From positions 1 through 55,199 of the forward strand of contig PKDT01000001.1 of assembly GCA_002863085.1 (NCBI GenBank): a stretch of DNA of 55,199 nt. Direction: 5' to 3'. Under the pieces are notes generated by a model, which saw nothing but the letters and a program-made list of their open reading frames with translations, searched no databases and was not told the DNA's origin. The stretch comes from Flavobacteriales bacterium (GTDB lineage: Bacteria; Bacteroidota; Bacteroidia; Flavobacteriales; TMED113). Within the stretch, counting starts at the first letter, position 1. Each line of letters opens with the position of its first letter. Position numbers and translations under genes: made by a program. Below, piece after piece: positions 28,874-37,812 of the stretch.

Positions 28874-29615
28874 TTTAGGCCTAATTGGATATCCACTAGA
28901 CCATTCATTTTCAAAAGATTATTTTGAACAAAAATTCTTACAAAATAAGATTGATAATTTCACTTATAACCTTTTCCCTCTCAATGATATTTCATTATTA
29001 GAAAAGCTAATAAATAAAAAAAATCTAATTGGATTTAATGTCACGAGCCCCCATAAATCAAACATATTAAATCATTTAGATTCTCTTGGAGAAATTGCAA
29101 ACAAAACAAAGACTGTAAACACTGTTTTTATAAGTCCAAAAAAACAAAAAATAGGCTTTAACACAGACTACGTTGGATTTGAAACATTAATAAAGAAAAT
29201 CAATAAAAACATCAAATCTTCGTTGATTTTAGGATCCGGAGGTGTATCAAAAACAATTTCGGCTGTTTTTGATAAAAAACAAATTAAATATAATATTGTC
29301 TCTAGAACACCCACCCAAAATAAAAACATTTCATATTTTGAAGCAAACAAAGTTATTGGTCAAAGAGAATTGATAATTAATACTACCCCACTCGGTCAAT
29401 TTCCAAAATTAAATGAGTGTCCAAAAATTAATTTTGAATCCATTACAAAAGATCACATTTGTATTGATTTAGTTTATAATCCAACTAAAACTCTTTTTTT
29501 AAAGAAATGTGGAAAAAAAAATGCAACTATAATTAATGGTTTAGAAATGCTTAAAAGACAAGCAGATGAGGCATGGAAAATATGGGTTAATTTAATAAAT
29601 AAAGAATATGTTTGA
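28839..29615 (+). CDS. aroE: Shikimate dehydrogenase; non-ATG (TTG) start
   Basis: NLGLIGYPLDHSFSKDYF, GFNVTSPHKSNIL, NTDYVGFETLI, LILGSGGVSKTI, GLEMLKRQADEAWKIW. No ATG precedes the domain; candidate starts are TTG at 28839 or 28848. Confidence 0.93.
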   Translation: MNLLAKNLRKYNLGLIGYPLDHSFSKDYFEQKFLQNKIDNFTYNLFPLNDISLLEKLINKKNLIGFNVTSPHKSNILNHLDSLGEIANKTKTVNTVFISPKKQKIGFNTDYVGFETLIKKINKNIKSSLILGSGGVSKTISAVFDKKQIKYNIVSRTPTQNKNISYFEANKVIGQRELIINTTPLGQFPKLNECPKINFESITKDHICIDLVYNPTKTLFLKKCGKKNATIINGLEMLKRQADEAWKIWVNLINKEYV

Positions 29616-31590
29616 GTTAGAATCGTCTTTTAAACCCACAGGAGATCAGCCAAATGCAATTAAAGAGCTATCAAACGGACTAAAACAAGGAAGTAAATAT
29701 CAATGTCTTTTAGGAGTCACGGGATCAGGAAAGACGTTCACTGTAGCAAATGTGATTAAAAAATATAATACACCGACTCTTGTAATTTGTCATAATAAAA
29801 CTCTGGCTGCTCAACTTTACGAAGAGTTCAAAGAGTTCTTTCCAAATAACTCTGTCGAATATTTTGTTTCATACTATGACTATTATCAGCCGGAAGCCTA
29901 TATACCGGCAACCAATACTTATATTGAAAAGGATTTATCAATTAATGAAGAAATAGAAAAGTTCAGAATCAGTGCAACAAGTGCGTTATTATCAGGAAGA
30001 AAGGACGTAATTGTAGTATGTTCTGTTTCATGTATTTACGGCCTGGGAAATCCAACTTTTTTTAAAGAAAAATCTATTCACATTTCTGAAGATATTTTAA
30101 TCGAACCTAAAAATTTGTGTAAAAAGCTTATTGATTCACTTTATACAAGAACAGAAAAAAGTCATCTAGAACGTGGCGAATTTAAAGTTGTAGGGGATGG
30201 AATAATAATCCATCCTAGTAACAAGGATATTTATTATAAAATTGAATTTTGGGGAGACCAAATAGATAATATTGAAATTATCGACTATGTCAATAAATCA
30301 AATCAAAAAATTAATGAATTGACTTTGAGCCCTGCAAACATATTTGTAACATCAAAAAACTACATAAATGAAGCAATACCAAAAATCCTCAAAGAATTAG
30401 AATCTCAAGTAAATTTTCTCATTAACAATAATCAAAATGAAGAAGCTGAAAGGCTTAGGGATAGGGTTCACTATGACATGGAAATGATAAAGGAACTTGG
30501 ATATTGTAGCGGGATTGAAAATTACTCAAGATATCTGGATGGAAGAAAAGAAAATGAAAGACCATTTTGCTTAATGGACTATTTTCCAGAAGACTTTCTG
30601 CTTGTGGTAGACGAGAGCCATGTTACTCTGCCACAAGTTAGAGCTATGTATGGAGGAGATCAATCAAGAAAAAGAACACTGGTTGAATATGGATTCCGAT
30701 TACCCTCTGCATTAGATAACAGACCCTTGAGCTTCAATGAATTCGAAGAAATAAATAATAAAACAATTTACCTTAGTGCAACACCAGGTGATTATGAAAT
30801 AGAAAAATCTGATGGAGTAATTGTTGAACAACTCATTAGGCCAACAGGATTACTAGAACCAATTATTGAAATAGTTGAGACAAAAAACCAGATTGATCAC
30901 CTGATAGATCAAATTCATAACAGACTAAAGAAACAACAAAGAGTTTTGGTAACAACATTGACAAAAAAAATGGCAGAGAAATTAAGCGAATTCCTTATTG
31001 AAGCTGGTATTAGAACAACTTACATTCATTCAGATGTTGACACTATAGAAAGAATTGAAATAATGAAAAATTTAAGACTCGGAAATATTGATGTTTTAAT
31101 TGGTGTTAACTTACTCAGAGAGGGATTAGATCTACCTGAGGTTTCATTGGTAGCAATTCTTGATGCAGATAAAGAAGGTTTCTTGAGATCCAAAAAATCA
31201 CTCATACAAACAATTGGAAGAGCTGCAAGACACATTGAGGGGAAAAGTATACTATATGCTGATAACATAACTGATTCAATGAAATCAACTATAGATGACA
31301 ACAAAAGAAAACGTACAATTCAAATTAAATACAACAAAAAACATAACTTGAAACCTAAATCATTAGTTAAAAATATAAAGACAGAAGGTAATTTTAACAA
31401 TAAAAATAAAGTCAAGGAATTAGATAAAGTTAAACATGACATAGATGAATTGTCTGTAGACGAATTAAAAAAAGTCATTGTAAAGACAAAAAATAAAATG
31501 AATGAAGCAGCAATATCTATGGAGTTCATAGAAGCGGCAAAATATAGGGATATGCTTAAAGTTATGGAAGCAAAATTGTCTAAACTGTAA
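29608..31590 (+). CDS. uvrB: Excinuclease ABC subunit B
   Basis: 660 aa; QCLLGVTGSGKTFTVANVI, VSYYDYYQPEAYIP, LLVVDESHVTLPQVRAMYGGDQSRKRTLVEYGFRLPSALDNRPL, C-terminal UVR motif. Confidence 0.98.
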   Translation: MFELESSFKPTGDQPNAIKELSNGLKQGSKYQCLLGVTGSGKTFTVANVIKKYNTPTLVICHNKTLAAQLYEEFKEFFPNNSVEYFVSYYDYYQPEAYIPATNTYIEKDLSINEEIEKFRISATSALLSGRKDVIVVCSVSCIYGLGNPTFFKEKSIHISEDILIEPKNLCKKLIDSLYTRTEKSHLERGEFKVVGDGIIIHPSNKDIYYKIEFWGDQIDNIEIIDYVNKSNQKINELTLSPANIFVTSKNYINEAIPKILKELESQVNFLINNNQNEEAERLRDRVHYDMEMIKELGYCSGIENYSRYLDGRKENERPFCLMDYFPEDFLLVVDESHVTLPQVRAMYGGDQSRKRTLVEYGFRLPSALDNRPLSFNEFEEINNKTIYLSATPGDYEIEKSDGVIVEQLIRPTGLLEPIIEIVETKNQIDHLIDQIHNRLKKQQRVLVTTLTKKMAEKLSEFLIEAGIRTTYIHSDVDTIERIEIMKNLRLGNIDVLIGVNLLREGLDLPEVSLVAILDADKEGFLRSKKSLIQTIGRAARHIEGKSILYADNITDSMKSTIDDNKRKRTIQIKYNKKHNLKPKSLVKNIKTEGNFNNKNKVKELDKVKHDIDELSVDELKKVIVKTKNKMNEAAISMEFIEAAKYRDMLKVMEAKLSKL

Positions 31591-31592
31591 AA

Positions 31593-32405
31593 CTATTTGC
31601 CAAGAATTATTGGCAAGCCATCTTCAGCAGAACCTACAACTACAACTTTTGAGTTTGGTGATTCAGAAAGCTGTAAAGTTGCCTCAATTCCTTTATCTCT
31701 TAGTATATTGTCAGTTAAGCTGGCACTAAGAATTCTGTTAGCTTTTGCTTTACCCTCAGCTTCAATAATTTGTTTTTGAGCCTCTTTTTCAGCCTGAACT
31801 AATTTGAAATCATACTCCAGGGATATTTGTTCTTGTTTTAATTTGTTTTCAATTGCATCTTGTAATGTTTTCGGAAGAGTAACATCTCGAATTAAGACAG
31901 CGTCAAGTAACAGGTTTTTATCTAATAAAGTGACTTTTGTTCTTTCAAAAATTTCATCTTCAATTACTTCACGCTTTGTTGAGTATAATTCCTCGGGTAG
32001 ATACTCGCCAATAACTTCCCTAGTTACAGATCTGATTTCAGGAATTATTATATTGTCATGGTAATTAATACCTAAATCATCATGAACATAACCCACTTTG
32101 TTATCAACAGGTTTGTATCTGTAAGACAGTTCAGTTTTAATGGTTAGTCCATTTTTTGAAAGTACTTCCATAATTGATAAATCTTCCTGAATTCTGACAT
32201 TGTAAATGTACTTTTCATTCCAAGGAGCGATAAAATGAAATCCTTGGTTTTTTACATTTTCTTTATCTAGTCCTTTGCCAAATCTGTAAAATACTACGGC
32301 TTTTTGTCCAGGACCTACGGTGTAGGTTACTCTTGTTCCAAAGAGAAGTATGAAAATTGCAGCAAATAGACCTACAATAGCGATGGGATTTAATTTTTGA
32401 TTCAT
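31593..32405 (-). CDS. SPFH/prohibitin family membrane protein
   Basis: 270 aa; N-terminal TM, VGPGQKAVVFYRFGKGLDKENVKNQGFHFIAPW, coiled-coil EAEGKAKANRILSASL. Confidence 0.9.
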   Translation of the reverse strand: MNQKLNPIAIVGLFAAIFILLFGTRVTYTVGPGQKAVVFYRFGKGLDKENVKNQGFHFIAPWNEKYIYNVRIQEDLSIMEVLSKNGLTIKTELSYRYKPVDNKVGYVHDDLGINYHDNIIIPEIRSVTREVIGEYLPEELYSTKREVIEDEIFERTKVTLLDKNLLLDAVLIRDVTLPKTLQDAIENKLKQEQISLEYDFKLVQAEKEAQKQIIEAEGKAKANRILSASLTDNILRDKGIEATLQLSESPNSKVVVVGSAEDGLPIILGK

Positions 32406-32509
32406 GATGTTACATCTTAAGTTAAAGCTAATATTAGCTCGATTAAATTATTATTACAAATTTATTATTTTTTTAAAATATAGAACTATATTTTAATTCT
32501 AAAATTTTA

Positions 32510-34600
32510 TCAAAAATTTATATACCTTCTTCTCACTATCCATTCAGAAATCATAAGAAACAGTAATGCAATTAGTATAAATACTTTGTCTAAAAGTGTG
32601 CTGAGGCTATCCATTGTGTCTATTTTACTTTTATATGATTCTGATTCAATAATAGTGTCAGTCAGTTTGTCAAGATTTTTAAGTTCAAAAAAAAGACCAT
32701 CATGTTTAGACGCAAGATTATTTAGAAAATTAATATTTCCTTTTGTGATTCGGGATTCAATATCGGGACTGACAACAGTAAATTTACCACTATCAATCAA
32801 GGTTTGATCATTTAAGTTAGTTTTAGCAATGAAGGAATAGTTACCAACTGGCAAATTAATTTTTAAAAAAAATCTATTTTCATTTTTTAAAAATTCATTA
32901 ACGTAATTGTTTCCATTTTCATCTTTTACAGACAACTCTACATCATGCTTGTTAGTTAGGTCGTAATTTTTATCATATAGATGTGCAGAAAAATCTATTC
33001 CATTTTCAAAAGAGTAAATCGGTTTGTATTTTACATCAAATCGTTTTTTGTTTTCATCGACCAATATCGATTGAATAATGTTAGAAATAAATCTGTCAAA
33101 AACTGAATTATTATCATAAATTTCAAAACTGTTTAATTTTAATCTCCAGAGTCCCTCACCAATCAGATATGCGCTATTAATGTTGTTTGTTGTAAAAAAG
33201 AAAATTGGTTGTTTTGTTATTAGTCCACCTACTTTTTTATATAACAATACATCTGAAAGATTGTTTATTGTCGGGGTGTTGAACGGAACTAATAAGTTAT
33301 TCGAAATTGATAAAAGAAAATTTAAACTATCATCAATTTCAAATGAATTGAAATACAAATTTTTTGAAAATTCAACATTTTCAAAAAAATTACTTTTTTC
33401 TTGAAAGGATATGTTGTGTGTTTTTAAAGAAAAGTCATCTAACTGAGAATTTTTACCTAAAATATACCACTTTGGGATAGATTGAAGAATTAAATCAATT
33501 TCTTCGTCAAGCTTAGAAAGTTGATGAAATATAACTAAATCATATTTTTTGATATCTTGTGTTTGTTGTAAATCTTTTTCCCAGACTGATTCCACAACAT
33601 ATTGATCAAAACTCTCTAGTGTATTTTTCAATGCGGCAATATCAGGATGAAAATCAGAAAAAAGAATTAGAATTTTTTTTCTGTTATCTATTACGTCAAT
33701 AAAGAAAGATTCTTCATTATTATTTTTATTTTGTTCATTCGAGTTGCTATCTAAAATAATTTTATATTTATTTAGTCCAACTTCTTGTGAAGTAATGTCA
33801 AAAATCAAGTCCGTTGAAAAATTTGAATTATTAACCTTAATTGTCTTTGACTTAATTAAATTTTTAAATGAATCATCTTCATTTAAATCATATAACTTAA
33901 CATAAATCTCAGATCCTTTCATTTTTTTTGCCTTCAACAACACATTGACTTTGAATGAATTTCCTAAATAGGCAAAATTATTATTTGAAACTTTATCAAT
34001 ATAGATATCATTTTTGGTAACAGAATCACCTATAAAAATGCAATGTAAAGGGGCGTTGAGATTTATATCTTCATAAATGGGATTGATGCCACTGTTGTAG
34101 ATTCCGTCCGAAGAAAGGACATAAGCAACAATATTTTCATTAGAATATAAATCTTTTGCCCTGTTGATTACATTTGAAAAGTCAGTTAAATTGCCATCAA
34201 AGTTTGAAAAACCTGGCTTGATTGTTTTATCAAAAGAAATGACATCAAAATCAATTTTTTTTGATTTAAAAAGTGAATCAATTAGATCAGTATATTTTTT
34301 TTTAAAAAATATAGAGTCACTAGTAGATAAAACAGATCTACTGTTATCTTGTAAAAAAACAATTTTAGGTGATTTAGAAATTCTTTGTTGTGTCATTATT
34401 TGAATATTTAGCAAAATCAAACAAAGAATAAAAAAAATCAAAAATCTGATGGAAAATAAAGATAAATGAACTGTTTTAGGTAAATCATTTAATGTATAGT
34501 GTTTTCTATACATCAAATAGGTGGCAAAAAAGGAAAAAACCACACACAATAGAAATTTAGCTGGACTTAAATTAGCTAAATAAAAATTTGAATATAACAT
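32510..34600 (-). CDS. Membrane-anchored protein with vWA-like/BatA-type N-terminal region
   Basis: 696 aa; N-terminal and C-terminal TMs, IVFLQDNSRSVLSTSDS (degenerate DxSxS MIDAS-like), AYVLSSDGIYNSGINPIY. Confidence 0.7.
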   Translation of the reverse strand: MLYSNFYLANLSPAKFLLCVVFSFFATYLMYRKHYTLNDLPKTVHLSLFSIRFLIFFILCLILLNIQIMTQQRISKSPKIVFLQDNSRSVLSTSDSIFFKKKYTDLIDSLFKSKKIDFDVISFDKTIKPGFSNFDGNLTDFSNVINRAKDLYSNENIVAYVLSSDGIYNSGINPIYEDINLNAPLHCIFIGDSVTKNDIYIDKVSNNNFAYLGNSFKVNVLLKAKKMKGSEIYVKLYDLNEDDSFKNLIKSKTIKVNNSNFSTDLIFDITSQEVGLNKYKIILDSNSNEQNKNNNEESFFIDVIDNRKKILILFSDFHPDIAALKNTLESFDQYVVESVWEKDLQQTQDIKKYDLVIFHQLSKLDEEIDLILQSIPKWYILGKNSQLDDFSLKTHNISFQEKSNFFENVEFSKNLYFNSFEIDDSLNFLLSISNNLLVPFNTPTINNLSDVLLYKKVGGLITKQPIFFFTTNNINSAYLIGEGLWRLKLNSFEIYDNNSVFDRFISNIIQSILVDENKKRFDVKYKPIYSFENGIDFSAHLYDKNYDLTNKHDVELSVKDENGNNYVNEFLKNENRFFLKINLPVGNYSFIAKTNLNDQTLIDSGKFTVVSPDIESRITKGNINFLNNLASKHDGLFFELKNLDKLTDTIIESESYKSKIDTMDSLSTLLDKVFILIALLFLMISEWIVRRRYINF

Positions 34601-34609
34601 TTGATGATA

Positions 34610-35356
34610 TTATGTTACCATTCCACCACAAACATTAATTACTTGACCGGTGACATACGATGACATATCCGAGGCTAAAAATAATGCAACATCAGAAATA
34701 TTTTCGGTAGACCCAGTTCTGTTTAATGGTATTTTTTGTTTCCATGAGTTCAAAACTTCGTCAGGTAACTTCTCAGTCATTTCAGTTTCTATGAAACCAG
34801 GAGCAATAACATTGCACCTTATATTTCTTGAACCAAGTTCAAGAGCAATTGACTTGGAAAAACCAATAATCGCAGATTTTGATGCGGAATAATTAGACTG
34901 ACCAGCATTGCCTTTTACCCCAACAACAGAGCTCATATTAATAATTGAACCTTTCCTATTCTTTAACATACTTCTTTGTACACATTTTGTCAAATTAAAA
35001 ACTGAATTCATATTTATCTCCATGACAGATTGAAAGTCGTTTTCAGACATTCTCAAAAGTAAGTTGTCTTTTGTTATGCCTGCATTGTTAACCAAAACAT
35101 CTACCGAACCTAAATCCTTAATAACACAGTCAACTAAGTCTTGTGAAGACTCATAGTTTGATGCGTCGGACTTGTAACACGCAACATTACTACTAATTTT
35201 TTTAAGCTCGTTTAATGTTCTGTCTGATTCTTCTTGTGAAGAATAATGAGAAAATACAACGTTGGCACCATTATTTAAGAATTTTTTTACGATGGACTTA
35301 CCGATTCCTCTAGAACCCCCTGTTACAATAATATTTTTGTCTTTTAGTAAATTCAT
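34610..35356 (-). CDS. fabG: 3-oxoacyl-[ACP] reductase
   Basis: 248 aa SDR; IIVTGGSRGIGKSIV, VLVNNAGITKDNLLLRM, VVGVKGNAGQSNYSASKSAIIGFSKSIALE. Confidence 0.95.
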   Translation of the reverse strand: MNLLKDKNIIVTGGSRGIGKSIVKKFLNNGANVVFSHYSSQEESDRTLNELKKISSNVACYKSDASNYESSQDLVDCVIKDLGSVDVLVNNAGITKDNLLLRMSENDFQSVMEINMNSVFNLTKCVQRSMLKNRKGSIINMSSVVGVKGNAGQSNYSASKSAIIGFSKSIALELGSRNIRCNVIAPGFIETEMTEKLPDEVLNSWKQKIPLNRTGSTENISDVALFLASDMSSYVTGQVINVCGGMVT

Positions 35357-35358
35357 AA

Positions 35359-36225
35359 TTAAATTATTTTGAGCATAGTTTCACCAATTTTTGCTGGTGA
35401 ATCAACTACATGAATTCCACAGCTTTTCATAATTTTCATTTTTGCATCAGCTGTGTCGTCTTTTCCTCCAACAATTGCCCCAGCATGTCCCATTTTTCTA
35501 CCTGGAGGAGCTGTTTGACCTGCAATGAAACCAACGACTGGTTTATTTCCATTTTTTTTGATCCATTTGGCAGCATCATTTTCCATCTGACCACCAATTT
35601 CACCAATCATCACAATACCTTTGGTGTCTTTATCTTTCATAAACATTTTAACAGCATCGAGTGTTGTAGTACCTATAACTGGATCTCCTCCGATTCCAAT
35701 ACAAGTTGACTGTCCCAGTCCAACTTTTGTTAGTTGATCAACTGCTTCGTATGTCAATGTTCCTGATCGGGATACAACCCCAATATTACCTTTTTTATGA
35801 ATAAAACCAGGCATGATACCTAATTTAATCTCATCAGGAGTAATAATCCCAGGGCAATTTGGGCCTACAAGTACAGTTTCAGTTTTGTCAACAATGTTCT
35901 TTACTTCAACCATGTCCCTGACTGGGACCCCCTCGGTAATACAAACAATAACCTCAATACCGGCTTGAATTGACTCAACAATTGCTGACTTTGCAAATTT
36001 TGGTGGGACGAAAATAATAGAGACGTTTGCTCCTGTGGTTTCGACTGCTTCTTTAACTGTATTAAAAACAGGCTTTTCAAGATGCACAGTGCCTCCTTTA
36101 CCGGGAGTTACGCCAGCTACAATTTTTGTTCCGTATTTAATCATTTGTTCAGAGTGGAAAGTCCCCTCAGAACCAGTAAAGCCCTGGACAATAACTTTTG
36201 AATTTTTATTAATTAAAATGCTCAT
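35359..36225 (-). CDS. sucD: Succinyl-CoA ligase subunit alpha
   Basis: [65 protein letters not shown] (active His). The track start at 36264 is a TTG; the ATG at 36225 gives the canonical N-terminus. Confidence 0.96.
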   Translation of the reverse strand: MSILINKNSKVIVQGFTGSEGTFHSEQMIKYGTKIVAGVTPGKGGTVHLEKPVFNTVKEAVETTGANVSIIFVPPKFAKSAIVESIQAGIEVIVCITEGVPVRDMVEVKNIVDKTETVLVGPNCPGIITPDEIKLGIMPGFIHKKGNIGVVSRSGTLTYEAVDQLTKVGLGQSTCIGIGGDPVIGTTTLDAVKMFMKDKDTKGIVMIGEIGGQMENDAAKWIKKNGNKPVVGFIAGQTAPPGRKMGHAGAIVGGKDDTADAKMKIMKSCGIHVVDSPAKIGETMLKII

Positions 36226-36243
36226 AAAAAAAAAATTGTACAA

Positions 36244-36251
36244 CAAACTTA
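36244..36251 (-). promoter_or_regulatory. Candidate -7 box (TAAGTTTG) for sucD
   Basis: Exact TAnnTTTG on the minus strand, 18 bp before the sucD ATG. Confidence 0.35.
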
Positions 36252-36297
36252 GAAAATAATTCAACTAATATTAAAATATAAGCTAATAATAATAAAT

Positions 36298-36305
36298 TAA
36301 ATTTG
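36298..36305 (+). promoter_or_regulatory. Candidate -7 box (TAAATTTG) for mnmE
   Basis: Exact TAnnTTTG on the + strand, 15 bp before the mnmE ATG. Confidence 0.35.
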
Positions 36306-36320
36306 TAAAAAATTAATATT

Positions 36321-37700
36321 ATGCAGTCTGATACAATTTGTGCAATTTCTTCAGCCCACGGAAAAGGGGCAATTGCTGTAATAAGAATCTCAGGACATAA
36401 CTCAATTGACGTATTAAACAAAATTTACTCACCCTATGGCAAGAAAGAAACATCAAAAAAATTAAGAAGACGTGTCTCGGTCGGCCAAATAACTGATGGA
36501 ACAAAATTTATTGACGAAGTCGTAGTTAATGAATTCTATGAGCCTCATTCGTACACAGGTGAAAATGTTGTTGAGATTTCTTGTCACGGTTCAACATATA
36601 TTCAAAATTATTTAATTGAACTATTGATAAAAAATGAATGTAGAATTGCAAACAAAGGAGAATTTACCTACAGAGCATTTATGAACAAAAAACTAGACCT
36701 ATCTCAAGCTGAAGCAGTTTCTGAGCTAATTTCTTCCAAAACCAGCAAATCCCATGAGTTAGCATTAAAACAAATGCGCGGAGGTATCTCAAGTGAGATT
36801 AAAATACTTAGAGATAAACTCATAAAATTTGCTTCACTAATTGAACTTGAGCTTGATTTTAGCCAAGAAGATGTTGAATTTGCTGATAGAAAAGAGCTAA
36901 TGACATTACTGGATTCCATAAAGTTTAAAATTCTCGCAATTATTAAATCTTTCAAATATGGAAATGCAATAAAAAACGGGGTGCCGATTTCAATTGTTGG
37001 ACAACCAAACTCAGGAAAATCTACTTTACTCAATAAGATTCTCAATGAGGAGAGATCAATAGTCTCTGACATTGAAGGAACGACAAGAGACACAATTGAA
37101 GAAATGATTAACTATAATGGAATTGAAATGAGATTCATTGACACTGCCGGTATAAGAAATACGGATGACAAAATTGAAAAAATTGGAATATCAAGAACTT
37201 ATGAAAAAATAAGTTCATCTTTATTTATTTTGTATTTAATTGATAGAAGTAATTACAATTCGTCACTGACAAAAAAAGAAATTCAATCCATAAAAAGTAA
37301 AATCTCTGACGAAGTGAAAATCATTGTACTTTTAAACAAATTTGACCTTAACAAATCTGATTTTAAAGATAATTTTTTAGAAAATTTTGATTGTTTTGAC
37401 ATTTCAGCTAAAAAAAATATTGGAGTAGAAAAAATTTTGAAAAACATCGAACAAAATGTTATAAATTGGAATGACATCAACTCAGATATTGTTATTACAA
37501 ATCAAAGACACTACAGTTCACTTACAAACACTATAAGTACGATTAATGAAATTGAAAAAGGTCTGGAGTCTAAAGTTTCCGGAGAATTTTTGTCTATTGA
37601 TATAAAAAAATCATTGGAATATCTCGGCGAAATCTCAGGGGAGATTTCAAATGAAGATTTACTTGACTCAATTTTTAGAGATTTTTGTATAGGAAAGTAA
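36321..37700 (+). CDS. mnmE: tRNA modification GTPase MnmE/TrmE
   Basis: 459 aa; DTICAISSAHGKGAIAVIRISG, VGQPNSGKSTLLNKILNEERSIVSDIEGTTRDTIEE, C-terminal FCIGK. Confidence 0.97.
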   Translation: MQSDTICAISSAHGKGAIAVIRISGHNSIDVLNKIYSPYGKKETSKKLRRRVSVGQITDGTKFIDEVVVNEFYEPHSYTGENVVEISCHGSTYIQNYLIELLIKNECRIANKGEFTYRAFMNKKLDLSQAEAVSELISSKTSKSHELALKQMRGGISSEIKILRDKLIKFASLIELELDFSQEDVEFADRKELMTLLDSIKFKILAIIKSFKYGNAIKNGVPISIVGQPNSGKSTLLNKILNEERSIVSDIEGTTRDTIEEMINYNGIEMRFIDTAGIRNTDDKIEKIGISRTYEKISSSLFILYLIDRSNYNSSLTKKEIQSIKSKISDEVKIIVLLNKFDLNKSDFKDNFLENFDCFDISAKKNIGVEKILKNIEQNVINWNDINSDIVITNQRHYSSLTNTISTINEIEKGLESKVSGEFLSIDIKKSLEYLGEISGEISNEDLLDSIFRDFCIGK

Positions 37701-37717
37701 AAAAAATATTAATTTTG
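37684..37717 (+). promoter_or_regulatory. Candidate promoter upstream of TPP riboswitch
   Basis: TTTG (37684-37687) - 22 nt - TAATTTTG (37710-37717), placing the start a few nt before the riboswitch core. Confidence 0.5.
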
Positions 37718-37721
37718 ATTT

Positions 37722-37796
37722 GACATTGGGGGTGCCCTTACGGCTGAGATTATACCCACAGAACTTGCGGTGGTAATTCATCGAAAGAATTATTAA
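37722..37796 (+). promoter_or_regulatory. TPP (THI-box) riboswitch
   Basis: GGGGGTGCCCTTACGGCTGAGATTATACCCACAGAACTTGCGGTGGTAATTCATCGAAAGAATTATT: conserved GGGGTGCCC/GGCTGAGAtnATACCC and the degenerate (G)GTAATnC..CGAAaGgAA element. Confidence 0.93.
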
Positions 37797-37812
37797 TTTA
37801 AAACTTAATACA

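Noticed and set aside
31026-31304. 92-aa minus ORF within uvrB
   Set aside because: Antisense shadow of a highly conserved gene.
32475-32494. AAAATATA-GAAC-TATATTTT hairpin as a terminator
   Set aside because: Pure A/T stem with no clear downstream T tract in the direction of the vWA-like gene; too weak to call.
35410-35709. 99-aa + strand ORF
   Set aside because: Antisense to sucD; no domain resemblance.
36209-36504. Minus-strand ORFs (36209..36421, 36319..36504) near the sucD/mnmE gap
   Set aside because: Overlap the mnmE start in antisense and contain no recognizable signal.
36704-37093. 129-aa minus-strand ORF
   Set aside because: Antisense shadow of mnmE; low-complexity Ser/Leu-rich sequence typical of reverse frames.
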